Shown here piece after piece: positions 13,446 through 21,027 of a DNA stretch of 32,775 nt. The DNA comes from an uncultured Clostridia bacterium. Its GTDB lineage: Bacteria; Bacillota; Clostridia; Oscillospirales; Oscillospiraceae. Location: assembly GCA_945948535.1 (NCBI GenBank), contig CAMFBN010000027.1:1-32775 (forward strand), written 5' to 3'. The notes beneath the pieces were generated by a model that did no database searches, was not told the origin of the DNA, and saw only the letters and a program-made list of their open reading frames with translations. Position numbers and translations under genes: made by a program. How positions within the stretch are numbered: the first letter of the stretch is position 1; each line of letters opens with the position of its first letter.

Positions 13446-14793
13446 GGGGTTCCTCCTTCAAAAAATGCAGCATATATACAAGCGCCAGCAGGTCGGCTGT
13501 GCCGCCGGGGGACAGGTTTTTCTGAACGAATTCCTCATTCAGTGCTTCCAGCGTTGCTTTGGATGGGAACGGCTCCTTTGCCAGCAGCATTCTCAGCTTT
13601 TCAGCAGTTTCCTTCGCTAGTTCATAGCCGCCCCGGTGAATCATGTTGGTGTCCACCGTGTCCGCCAGCATGGCAAGCAAGGCCGCGCAGCCCGCTTCGT
13701 TAATGGATTTTCCGACGGCAAGGGCAGCTTCCAGCTTGGGCAGGCCCACGCTTAAGACGGCAGGGAAGCCCGCCTCTGCCTGACCGCGCACGCCGGTGAT
13801 GCCGTATTGCAGGTATAGCTTCTGCCCGGCGGTTTTTGCCGTTTCCGACGACAGGTTGACATAATCCTGGGAAACAAGGCCTTTGGTCATGGCGGCGCAC
13901 TCCGCAAGAACCGCACCGGGACTACACCACTGTTCCCGCTCCAGCCGCCCCAGCGCGCCGCAGAGAATGCCCATGGAGAAAATGGCACCCTTGTGGGTGT
14001 TCACCCCGGCCGTGGCGCGGAGCATTTCGCCCTCCGCCAGCTTTCCCGGCAGACGCAGACGGCGGAACGTCTCTTGGGCATCCACCGCTTCTCTGCCGAT
14101 TTTCACGCACTGTGCGAAATAAGGATGCAGCGCGGCGGCGCTGGCCTGAAAGGTGAAGAAATCCATATCCCGGTGGCTGCCGCTGTTTTCCCGGTCCACC
14201 AGTCCCGGCTTGGGCGTGGTAGCAACTTCGTATAATAGTGCTTGTGTGGCCAGACGGGCGGCATCGGCACTGTCCGCAGTGTCCAGCGCCTCGCACAGAA
14301 TTTCCTGTGTTTTCTCTTGGAGTTCGGAAACCGTGTGCGCCCGGCTTCTGGCGCAGGCCTGGGCCATGCCGCCGCAGATCAGGCATTTCCGCCCGGAAAG
14401 CCCCAGCTCCTGCCGGTCTACCTTTCTTCCGTTCGGGCACAGCACGTCCATATCAAACAGCCGTCCCACTGCTGGCTGATCCTCAATCTCTACCGTGATT
14501 GCCTTGACTGCAAGGGGATCTGCGTCTAATAGAAAGATGGCTTCATTTCCGGTCTTTTCCTGAATTTCCTCAGAATACGCAATGGGAATGCCAGCAACTT
14601 CCAGCTGCTGCCGCAGGAGCCGCTTGCCCAGCGCGTAGCCCCGGCGGATCAGGGAGCTGTTTTTCACCGGCCCCGCGATATTCATGGTAAAGCAAATCAT
14701 GGTTTTTCCATAGGTGCTCAGCAGAACCTTCTGCCGGATTGCCCGCCGCTCACGGGTGACCAGCATTTCCTGTAATGATACTTCCATCGGCAT
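13438..14793 (-). CDS. citXG: CitX-CitG fusion: holo-citrate lyase synthase and triphosphoribosyl-dephospho-CoA synthase
   Basis: The 451-residue protein joins two enzymes of prosthetic-group assembly. Residues 1 to about 170 are CitX, with RERRAIRQKVLL, NIAGPVKN and GRLFDMDVLCPNG, and transfer the phosphoribosyl-dephospho-CoA group to CitD. Residues from about 180 are CitG, with ATTPKPGLVDRENSGSHRDM and ATAGVNTHKGAIFSMG, and make the triphosphoribosyl-dephospho-CoA precursor from ATP and dephospho-CoA. Such CitX-CitG fusions are known in other bacteria. The ATG at 14793 follows AAAGGAG; the open frame to 14877 extends into the LysR remnant and is not needed. Both halves look complete. Confidence 0.9.
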   Translation of the reverse strand: MPMEVSLQEMLVTRERRAIRQKVLLSTYGKTMICFTMNIAGPVKNSSLIRRGYALGKRLLRQQLEVAGIPIAYSEEIQEKTGNEAIFLLDADPLAVKAITVEIEDQPAVGRLFDMDVLCPNGRKVDRQELGLSGRKCLICGGMAQACARSRAHTVSELQEKTQEILCEALDTADSADAARLATQALLYEVATTPKPGLVDRENSGSHRDMDFFTFQASAAALHPYFAQCVKIGREAVDAQETFRRLRLPGKLAEGEMLRATAGVNTHKGAIFSMGILCGALGRLEREQWCSPGAVLAECAAMTKGLVSQDYVNLSSETAKTAGQKLYLQYGITGVRGQAEAGFPAVLSVGLPKLEAALAVGKSINEAGCAALLAMLADTVDTNMIHRGGYELAKETAEKLRMLLAKEPFPSKATLEALNEEFVQKNLSPGGTADLLALVYMLHFLKEEPHE

Positions 14794-14807
14794 CCTTAAC
14801 AGCTCCT

Positions 14808-15259
14808 TTATCGACGTTTTTTCAGCAGTTCCACAAACGCGTTCACCTGTGGCAGCGCCAAAGCTTCCTTCTGGCACATCAGGTAGGTTTTTCGGACGAA
14901 GGGTTCTCCGTTTTCAAAGATACATGGGCGAACACAGCCGTCAAATCCGTTCAGACCGATCTCCGGCACGATTCCCCAGCCCAGCCCCCGCTTCACCATC
15001 TCCACGCAGGCGGTGATGGAATCCAGGCAGAAGCCCGCGTTCTGACCGCCCAAACCGTTTTCGTTCATCCACCGCAGGGTCATGGCTTCCAGCGTGGGAT
15101 CCGTTTTGCGGCTGATATAGAGATACTCATTCAGCGGTTTCTTCTCAAATACAGGGCCGACTGGGTGATGTACAGCTTGTCCGCTGCCGTTGTAATGTTT
15201 CTGCTGTCCACCAGCGCCTGAAGCAGCTCGAAATCTTTTTCTTCCATACATTTCGTCAT
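14808..15259 (-). pseudogene. LysR-type regulator with internal deletion
   Basis: From 15259 the frame reads a typical LysR winged-helix start (MEEKDFELLQALVDSRNITT, then AADKLYITQSAL), which breaks at LRRNR and stop near 15131. In the next frame the sequence continues directly as the C-terminal part of the effector domain (KPLNEYLYISRKTDPTLEAM, MVKRGLGWGIVPEIGL, CQKEALALPQVNAFVELLKK) to the stop at 14808. A normal LysR protein is about 300 residues; here about 40 plus 110 remain, so roughly 150 codons covering the second half of the DNA-binding helix and the first effector subdomain are gone. It lies divergent to citD and was probably the citrate regulator. Confidence 0.85.
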
Positions 15260-15286
15260 TTCCCGTGCTTTCCGTTCCGTGCATTC

Positions 15287-15315
15287 ATAATACAATAGAT
15301 TGTTCCCTTTGTGAA
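15287..15315 (-). promoter_or_regulatory. Promoter of the LysR remnant in the LysR-citD divergent region
   Basis: Read on the minus strand, TTCACA (15310-15315) and TATTAT (15287-15292) are 17 bases apart. An imperfect dyad ACAAT-AG-ATTGT (15292-15303) lies within it and has the T-N11-A shape of LysR operators. Confidence 0.5.
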
Positions 15316-15326
15316 GCCCCTGTTCT

Positions 15327-15634
15327 ATGAAGAATTTTCCTGCCGGTAGATACCAATTTGGAAGCGCCATGGCCGGCACGCTGGAATCCAGCGATGCCCA
15401 GGTCACAGTAGAACCCGGCGACGGCCTGGAGCCTTCGTTCACGAAACCTTCGCCCCCACCCCCAAGGAAATCGCCTATGCCGAGAAGCTGGTTCGGGGCT
15501 GTCAGGCTCAGGCGGATGCCGGTATCGGCGTCTACACGGTGGACGGCAAGATGGTGGACATCCCCTTCTTTGAGGATGCAAAGCGGATCATCGCACTGGC
15601 CAAGGCCTGCGGTGTGTATCACGGCGATCTGTAA
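15327..15634 (+). pseudogene. citD head joined to citE tail (deletion fusion)
   Basis: The frame from 15327 contains AMAGTLESSDAQVTVEPGDG, the conserved N-terminus of the citrate lyase acyl carrier protein (gamma subunit, CitD), including the Ser that carries the prosthetic group in Klebsiella. At about 15425-15437 this gives way, in another frame, to VHETFAPTPKEIAYAEKLVR and IPFFEDAKRIIALAKACG, ending at 15634. That is the C-terminal 65 residues of citrate lyase beta (CitE). Some 70 codons of citD and over 200 of citE are missing. Neither product can be functional: the beta subunit cleaves citryl-thioester and its whole TIM barrel is lost. citF follows after 18 bases in the normal citD-citE-citF order. 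Confidence 0.88.
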
Positions 15635-15652
15635 GAAAGGAGCGTAAGGACA

Positions 15653-17212
15653 ATGATTAACGCTGTTGGTAGAGACATTCCCGACTACCTGCTGGTAAAC
15701 GGCAAGGAAGTCTATCAGGGTAAGAATTACAAGGACGGGAAGCTTGTGAAGAAGGCTACCCCCACCGCCGTCCGTCATGAGAAGCCTCAGGAGGACAAGC
15801 TCTGCGCTTCCATCCGGGAGGCCTGCGAGAAGTGCGGCGCTCACGACGGCATGACCTTCTCCTTCCACACCGAGTTCCGCAACGGCGACTATGTGGCATC
15901 CATGGTCTGCAAGGTGCTGGTGGAGGAAATGGGACTGAAGGATCTGCACGTTGCCGCCACCTCCCTCGGCTCCGCACAGGACATTTTCGCGGATTACATG
16001 GAGCAGGGTATCATCGTGGAGGCCCAGACCTCCGGTGTCCGCGGCCGGATCGGCGAGGTGATCTCCGCCGGTAAGCTCAAGAATCCCGCCATCATCCGCA
16101 GTCACGGCGGCCGTCCCCGTGCGGTGGAAGCCGGGGAAGTCCACATCGACATTGCCTTTCTGGCTGCCGCCACCTCTGACTGCTGCGGCAACGCCAAGGG
16201 CACCGGCGGCAAGAACAACTGCGGATCTATGGGCTTTGCCAACCATGATGCCCGGTTCGCCGATCACACTGTTATCATCACCGACACGCTGGTTCCCTTC
16301 CCCAACCTGCCTTCCTCTATCTCCTGCATCGACGTAGATGCGGTGTGCGTGGTGGATGAGGTAGGCGATCCCAAGAAGATTGCCACCAAGGAAGCCCGTA
16401 TGACCACCGACCCCCGGGAGCTGATGATGGCGGAGAACGTTGCCAAGGTCATCGCCGCTACCCCCTGGTTCAAGGACGGCTTCTCCTTCCAGACCGGTGT
16501 GGGCGGCCCCAGCCTGGCCGTGAACCGCTTCCTGGAGAACCACATGCGGGAGAAGAACATCAAAATGAGCTTCGCCCTGGGCGGCACCAGCAGCGCCATC
16601 TGCGCATTGCAGGATAAGGGTCTGGTAAACTACATTCTGGATACCCAGGACTTCGATCAGGGCGCGGCTGCCCACCTGTTCACCAATCCCCACCATGTGG
16701 AGATCGACCTGAGCGAGTACGCCAACGCTGGCAACAAGGGCGCTTATGTCAACAAGCTGGACTATGTGGTGCTGTCCGCTCTGGAAATCGACACCAAGTT
16801 CAATGTCAACGTCATTACCGGTTCTGACGGTGTGCTCCGCGGCGCACCTGGCGGCCACCCCGACACCGCTGCCGGTTCCAAGTGCTGCATCATCGTCACC
16901 CCGCTGACCCGCGGCCGTATGGCGACTGTCTGCAAGGACGTTGTCACCGTCACTACCCCCGGCGACTGCGTGGATGTACTGGTCACCGATTACGGCATCG
17001 CCGTCAACCCCCTGCGGCCTGACATCATCGAATGTCTGGACAAGGCCGGAATCCAGCATGTGACCATTGAGTCCCTGCAGGAAAAGGCATATGATTTGGT
17101 TGGAGAACCCGATCCCCTGCAGTGGGAGGATCAGGTGGTTGCCATTGTGGAAGCCCGGGACGGCACCATACTGGACGTTGTCCGCAAGATTAAGCCCTAC
17201 ACCTTTGATTAA
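15653..17212 (+). CDS. citF: Citrate lyase alpha subunit (citrate CoA-transferase)
   Basis: The 519-residue protein is CitF, which transfers the acyl carrier protein from acetate to citrate in citrate lyase. Recognisable stretches are MINAVGRDIPDYLL, SFHTEFRNGDYVASMV, SHGGRPRAVEAGEVHIDIAF, GGTSSAICALQDKGLV and GVLRGAPGGHPDTAAG. Length and frame are normal. An AAAGGAGCG site precedes the ATG. It is the only lyase subunit gene left intact; without CitD and CitE the enzyme cannot work unless another copy exists elsewhere in the genome. Codon use is strongly biased to C-ending codons, unlike the AT-rich island to the left. Confidence 0.93.
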   Translation: MINAVGRDIPDYLLVNGKEVYQGKNYKDGKLVKKATPTAVRHEKPQEDKLCASIREACEKCGAHDGMTFSFHTEFRNGDYVASMVCKVLVEEMGLKDLHVAATSLGSAQDIFADYMEQGIIVEAQTSGVRGRIGEVISAGKLKNPAIIRSHGGRPRAVEAGEVHIDIAFLAAATSDCCGNAKGTGGKNNCGSMGFANHDARFADHTVIITDTLVPFPNLPSSISCIDVDAVCVVDEVGDPKKIATKEARMTTDPRELMMAENVAKVIAATPWFKDGFSFQTGVGGPSLAVNRFLENHMREKNIKMSFALGGTSSAICALQDKGLVNYILDTQDFDQGAAAHLFTNPHHVEIDLSEYANAGNKGAYVNKLDYVVLSALEIDTKFNVNVITGSDGVLRGAPGGHPDTAAGSKCCIIVTPLTRGRMATVCKDVVTVTTPGDCVDVLVTDYGIAVNPLRPDIIECLDKAGIQHVTIESLQEKAYDLVGEPDPLQWEDQVVAIVEARDGTILDVVRKIKPYTFD

Positions 17213-17253
17213 CGCTTTTCCCCATCTATAACACGGCAACTCTCGCCGGAAAT

Positions 17254-17330
17254 GCCGGCAGGAGACGTATAAAAAACAAAAAAACAGATTCGATTTTTGT
17301 CAAATTCTACCCGATACGTCTCTCGCCGGC
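17254..17330. repeat. Long spaced inverted repeat after citF
   Basis: GCCGGCAGGAGACGTAT (17254-17270) and ATACGTCTCTCGCCGGC (17314-17330) are inverted repeats with a two-base mismatch, separated by 43 AT-rich bases. A direct CTCTCGCCGG copy lies at 17240 and 17320. It sits between citF and the transporter start, so it may end or attenuate transcription or serve as an operator. Confidence 0.55.
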
Positions 17331-17393
17331 TTTCCGCAATACGCTCATATACCCTTTCCCCCAAATATTAAGAGATAGAAAGGATATTGTTTT

Positions 17394-18074
17394 ATGTTAG
17401 CTGCTATCGGTTTTATTCTGATGATCGTTTTGATGATCGTCCTGATTAAGAGTTGGGTCAGCCCTCCCGTGGCCTTTATCGGTCTGCCCTTGATTGCCGC
17501 CCTGCTGGCTGGCTTCGGCTTTGGGGACATCGGCGGATTCATCGGAACGGGCATGAAGTCCATGCTGTCCACCGCTGTCCTGTTCGTATTCTCCATTTCT
17601 TACTTCACCCTGATGGATGAGATCGGCCTGTTTGATCCCATTATCAATGCGCTGACGAAAAAGGCCGGAAAGAACATCCCCATGATTCTGGTGGCTGTCC
17701 TGCTGACCACCTTTGTAGCCCATCTGGACGGCTCCGGCGCCACCACCTTCCTGATCGTTGTGCCCGCGTTCCTGCCCATCTTCAAGCGTCTGGGCTTCCG
17801 TCCGCAGGCTCTGCTGGCTCTGATGTGCGGCCCCTACGCCGTGATGAACATTCTGCCCTGGGGCGGCCCCACCATGCGTGCCGCAACCGTGGCTGGCGTG
17901 GAAACCGGCGATCTGTACGCCTTCATCATTCCCGGTGTGATTGTCATCGGAACCTCGAAAGCTCTGGAAATTGGGTAGGTCGAAGGCGCTATGAGCAGCC
18001 TGTCCATTGCGGTGGCAGGCATTTTGACCGCTGTCCTGTGTCCGCTTGTCGTAAATCTATTGCCCATATCATGA
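17394..18074 (+). pseudogene. CitMHS-type citrate transporter head fused to LrgB tail
   Basis: The first 184 residues look like the N-terminal half of a CitMHS-family (metal-citrate:proton symporter) transporter: several membrane helices, FVAHLDGSGATTFLIVVPAF and GPYAVMNILPWGGPTMRAA. Such proteins are about 430 residues. After FIIPGVIVI the sequence switches to GTSKALEIG, a stop (TAG at 17976) and then in the same frame VEGAMSSLSIAVAGILTAVL to a stop at 18074. The latter is the C-terminal end of an LrgB/YohK-type membrane protein, where GxSxALExGEVEGAMSSL is conserved; the stop replaces the Glu codon GAG. A deletion therefore joined two membrane-protein genes, and the tail then gained a nonsense change. 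Confidence 0.8.
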
Positions 18075-18136
18075 GAACCGGACCGCCTGCATTTCTGCAA
18101 GCGATCCGGGCAGACGAAATATGGATACCGGCAAGA

Positions 18137-20197
18137 TTAGAGTGGTGAGATTTCGGCGGCGCGCAGCTGCCAGGCGATACACGCGCTTTCCTCCAGTTCC
18201 TCCACACCGTAGAAGGCATCCATCAACTCCTTTCCTCCCACCAGTGCGCCGTGACGCGCCAGCAGATAGCCATTTCCGTCCAGCCGTTCCTCCAGCGCCT
18301 GGAATAGCTCGGCAGAGCCGGGTTTTGCATAGGGAATCAGCCGGATTTTTCCCAATTTCATGGCGAGATAGGGGGTGATGCCGGGGATGCAGTCATCCTT
18401 GTCCAGTCCGGGAACACAGCTCCAGAGCACGCCGTATCGGCCATGGGTGTGCACCACAGCGCTAAGTTCAGGATTATGCAGATACAGCATCCGATGCAGC
18501 GGGAGTTCCCTGCTGGATTTTCTGCCGCGAAGCAGTTCCCCGTCCATGCTGACCGCACTGAAATCTTCCTCCGTCAGGGTTCCGAAACAGGTTCCGCTGC
18601 GGCTGATGTAGAGGGTATCTCCCCGGCGGAAGCTCAGGTTTCCAGTGGAACCGCTGGTTTTCCCCAGCTGGAACAGAGTATGGGCAACCCAGACAGCCTG
18701 CTGCAGCTGCTGATCCAGAGCCTGCTCCTCCTGCCTGTCGCCGGTACTTGCCAGAGCCCTTTCAAAGAAGTCTGGCTGCCCAAAGTTGCCGGATTTCAAA
18801 ACCAGCCGCAGATTCGGGCAATCCAGCGGTGTCAGTACCGGCACGCCGGGCGCCACACTACCGCCAATGCGGAAAGACCGGAAGCCCAGCCCTCTGGTCA
18901 CCGCGCCGCTGGTTTCTCCGCCGGCAACGATGATCCGGGTGACACCGCCCTTGACTGCCAGCCGGGCAAGCTCTGCCATGGTTTCCTCAAGCACAGACGA
19001 AATCACATCCGCGCCCACACTCTGCGCTTCCCGAACCGCCTCCGGGGTATCCGAAGAATAGAGCAGGATGCTGTGGAAGCCCTTCCAGGGCAGGCTGTCC
19101 CAAATGCTCTTCGGCGTACACTCCCCATGGTACAGAGCCATGGGGTCCAGCCGCAGGCTGTAAGCGCCGGAGGCCTGATAAATACGAATCTGCTCTCTGG
19201 TTGCCGTGCTGCAGCTGCCCGCCAGAATCAGAGCGGGGCCGGCTGTGGAATCGGAACGGCAGGTTTCCGCTTTGCAGGTGCTGTACACAGCAGCCAGATG
19301 TTCCAGCAGGCCGCTGCCGCCAGTGAGCAGAGGAAGATGCCTATACCGCTGGGCGATGGCAGCACCGTCCTCACGGGTAACGTAGTCGGGAATGAAATAT
19401 CCTGTGCCGTCCGCCTCCCCGTCCGCCGGAAGAATGTGGCAGGGATACTTGCTCTGGGGCGCCATCAGTTCGGAAATCCGGCTGTCCCACATGGGCGTGA
19501 GGGGATGATCCTTCATGGGGCTTTCATGCAGAGGGACGCCGTTTACATACAGAACTCCGTCCTTCACGGTTCTGCCATTGTCCGGGAGGGAAGGGCACAA
19601 CAGTGTAAAGGGTGTGTGAAGCGCCTCCATGACAGCATCGCAAATGGGGCCAATATTTCCATGAGGGGTAGAGTCAAAGGTAGAGCAGTATTTCATATAG
19701 ATGTGCTCCGCATCCATGGATTTAAGAAAGTCTAATGCCTTCAGCGTTTCCGCAACTGCGGAACTTGTCTCCTGGGTGCGGGTTTTCAGGGCAATGACCA
19801 CTGCTTCCGCGTCAGACAGGTCGGGCATCGTTTCCGGAACGCCGCTGAGAAGACAGGTATGCAGACCGCCTTTTGCCAGATAGGAGGCAGCATCCGCAGC
19901 GCCGGTGAAATCATCCGCAATACATCCGAGGACAATCATGGGACTGCCCCCTGCATCAGCGCGCTGCCCGAATCCGGGCAATGACGGCACCGTGATAGGA
20001 CCCTTCAGGGAAACCTTCAGGTTTTTCATCGTCTGAATGGATTCCCCAGGCACCGGATGACCGTACTTTTCGATGGCCTCCTCCGCGATGGGAATATTTA
20101 CCCATTCAATATCCAGCCCGCAGGCATCTACGACCTCCATTGTAGCCGCTACAATCTCGGGTCCAATGCCATTTCCTTTCAATACGCCGATTTCCAT
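18137..20197 (-). CDS. Fusion: dehydrogenase fragment + four-carbon acid sugar kinase (OtnK) + class II aldolase (OtnC)
   Basis: The 686-residue open frame has three parts. Residues 1-72 (MEIGVLKGNGIGPEIVAATM to LKGPITVPS) are the first fifth of an isocitrate/isopropylmalate-type dehydrogenase, lacking its active site. Residues 87 to about 470 are a DUF1537 four-carbon acid sugar kinase: IADDFTGAADAASYLAKGG, YMKYCSTFDSTPHGNIG, LTGGSGLLEHLA and IIVAGGETSGAVTRGLG. Residues from about 478 are a class II aldolase with Zn ligands in VVHTHGRYG and LLARHGALVGG. Kinase-aldolase pairs or fusions phosphorylate and decarboxylate 3-keto four-carbon acids. The native kinase start is probably the ATG at 19939, behind CAGGGGGC. 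The dehydrogenase head looks attached by deletion, in frame. Kinase and aldolase appear complete. Confidence 0.85.
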   Translation of the reverse strand: MEIGVLKGNGIGPEIVAATMEVVDACGLDIEWVNIPIAEEAIEKYGHPVPGESIQTMKNLKVSLKGPITVPSLPGFGQRADAGGSPMIVLGCIADDFTGAADAASYLAKGGLHTCLLSGVPETMPDLSDAEAVVIALKTRTQETSSAVAETLKALDFLKSMDAEHIYMKYCSTFDSTPHGNIGPICDAVMEALHTPFTLLCPSLPDNGRTVKDGVLYVNGVPLHESPMKDHPLTPMWDSRISELMAPQSKYPCHILPADGEADGTGYFIPDYVTREDGAAIAQRYRHLPLLTGGSGLLEHLAAVYSTCKAETCRSDSTAGPALILAGSCSTATREQIRIYQASGAYSLRLDPMALYHGECTPKSIWDSLPWKGFHSILLYSSDTPEAVREAQSVGADVISSVLEETMAELARLAVKGGVTRIIVAGGETSGAVTRGLGFRSFRIGGSVAPGVPVLTPLDCPNLRLVLKSGNFGQPDFFERALASTGDRQEEQALDQQLQQAVWVAHTLFQLGKTSGSTGNLSFRRGDTLYISRSGTCFGTLTEEDFSAVSMDGELLRGRKSSRELPLHRMLYLHNPELSAVVHTHGRYGVLWSCVPGLDKDDCIPGITPYLAMKLGKIRLIPYAKPGSAELFQALEERLDGNGYLLARHGALVGGKELMDAFYGVEELEESACIAWQLRAAEISPL

Positions 20198-20238
20198 AGT
20201 GCTGTCCGTTCCTTTCTTTGTAAAATTTCAACAAAACC

Positions 20239-20267
20239 AGTATAGCATTGAACGGGGCCAAAAACAA
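20239..20267 (-). promoter_or_regulatory. Promoter of the dehydrogenase-OtnK-OtnC gene
   Basis: On the minus strand TTGTTT (20262-20267) and TATACT (20239-20244) are 17 bases apart. AAAGGAA lies before the ATG at 20197. Confidence 0.6.
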
Positions 20268-20388
20268 GTGAAGGTATTTTATCCCCAATACATAACAAAA
20301 AGCTATACCGCCATATTCATAAATCCGGTAGAACTTTTTCCCTCCATCGAGTAGAATAGAACTATGTCGCAGGAAGGAGCGTTTGCCA

Positions 20389-20514
20389 TGGTCAAGCAAC
20401 TGATTCCGGCAGACAATATTCCTGTACTGACCAGCCCGGAAGAAGGCGCGCTTGCTGTGCGTGAAGCCCTGGAGCGTTGGTGGAAAGATAATCTTGAGCC
20501 GAACACCATTTAAA
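20389..20514 (+). CDS. Small 41-aa ORF, possible gene fragment
   Basis: A good RBS (GGAAGGAG, 20371-20378) precedes an ATG that opens MVKQLIPADNIPVLTSPEEG followed by ALAVREALERWWKDNLEPNT and a stop. The composition is protein-like and the segment IPVLTSPEEGALAVREALER resembles the last helix of an acyl-CoA-synthetase or Rossmann-type protein. This would fit a gene whose first few codons were joined to its last few by deletion, as elsewhere in this locus. I do not recognise a family; it could also be a short real peptide. Confidence 0.4.
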
Positions 20515-20649
20515 ATGGATAACGGGTAGTCTTATCCTCACAACGGCTTTGTAAACAGACCATGCGCACCCCGAAGGCACAGCTTGACCTTGCCCGCAAA
20601 CACAACATTTTAAGAGGTATCAATACGATTAAAAAACATAAAACAGGCT

Positions 20650-20860
20650 CTCATCACCCGGAGGCCGTGGGTTGCAGTGAAAACCACTCCCAAAATAGCA
20701 ACCTGTCAAAGCAAATTGCGGCACCCAGCAAAATGCTGGATGCCGCAATTGCTATTTCATGGGAGCGTTTCAGCAGCCGCCTGCCCACAGCGAGTGCGGA
20801 TGCGTTCCAGAATGGGTGCGCTTCAGGACTGGTGAAATTCCTCGGTTGGAAGAATCATCC
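20650..20860. repeat. Second copy of tRNA-like tail + terminator + citC 3' end
   Basis: From 20650 the sequence repeats 12254 onwards: CTCATCACCCGGAGGCCGTG, GCAGTGAAAACCACTCCC, the hairpin, and GCTATTTCATGG. From about 20785 the minus strand encodes a diverged citC C-terminus (TSPEA, then after a one-base shift PILERIRTRCGQ) matching TSPEATPVLERIRRAG of the intact gene. Similarity fades near 20850. Copy 1 spans about 12254-12480. Both copies have the same orientation. This is a remnant of a second citC gene and its downstream region. Confidence 0.75.
20714..20750 (-). terminator. Terminator hairpin of the citC remnant
   Basis: AATTGCGGCACCCAGCA (20714-20730) pairs with TGCTGGATGCCGCAATT (20734-20750) around an AAA loop. 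It is nearly identical to the hairpin downstream of citC at 12318-12354. Confidence 0.65.
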
Positions 20861-20870
20861 GTAAATGAGG

Positions 20871-20899
20871 TTGACAGAGTCATAGCCGGGTGATATGAT
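20871..20899 (+). promoter_or_regulatory. Strong promoter of the coiled-coil surface protein
   Basis: TTGACA (20871-20876) and TATGAT (20894-20899) have an exact 17-base spacer. A small hairpin (AAACAC-GAA-GTGTTT) follows immediately. The leader is about 120 bases long and ends in AAAGGAGG before the ATG at 21028. Confidence 0.85.
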
Positions 20900-21027
20900 A
20901 AACACGAAGTGTTTCAATACTCTACCAAGCGACTAAGACGCCATGCGGCATTGCTTCAAACTACCTACATAATGCTGCAAACAAAAGCGTATTGCGCAGG
21001 GGGGTATTCAAAGGAGGTTATGTTGTT

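Noticed and set aside
13422..14529. Several plus-strand frames of 60-110 residues across citC and citX-citG
   Set aside because: All are antisense shadows of the intact minus-strand cit genes.
15131..17239. A 702-residue open frame on the minus strand across citF
   Set aside because: It is the antisense shadow of the GC-biased citF gene. Only its last 40 residues, which lie beyond citF, are real and belong to the LysR remnant.
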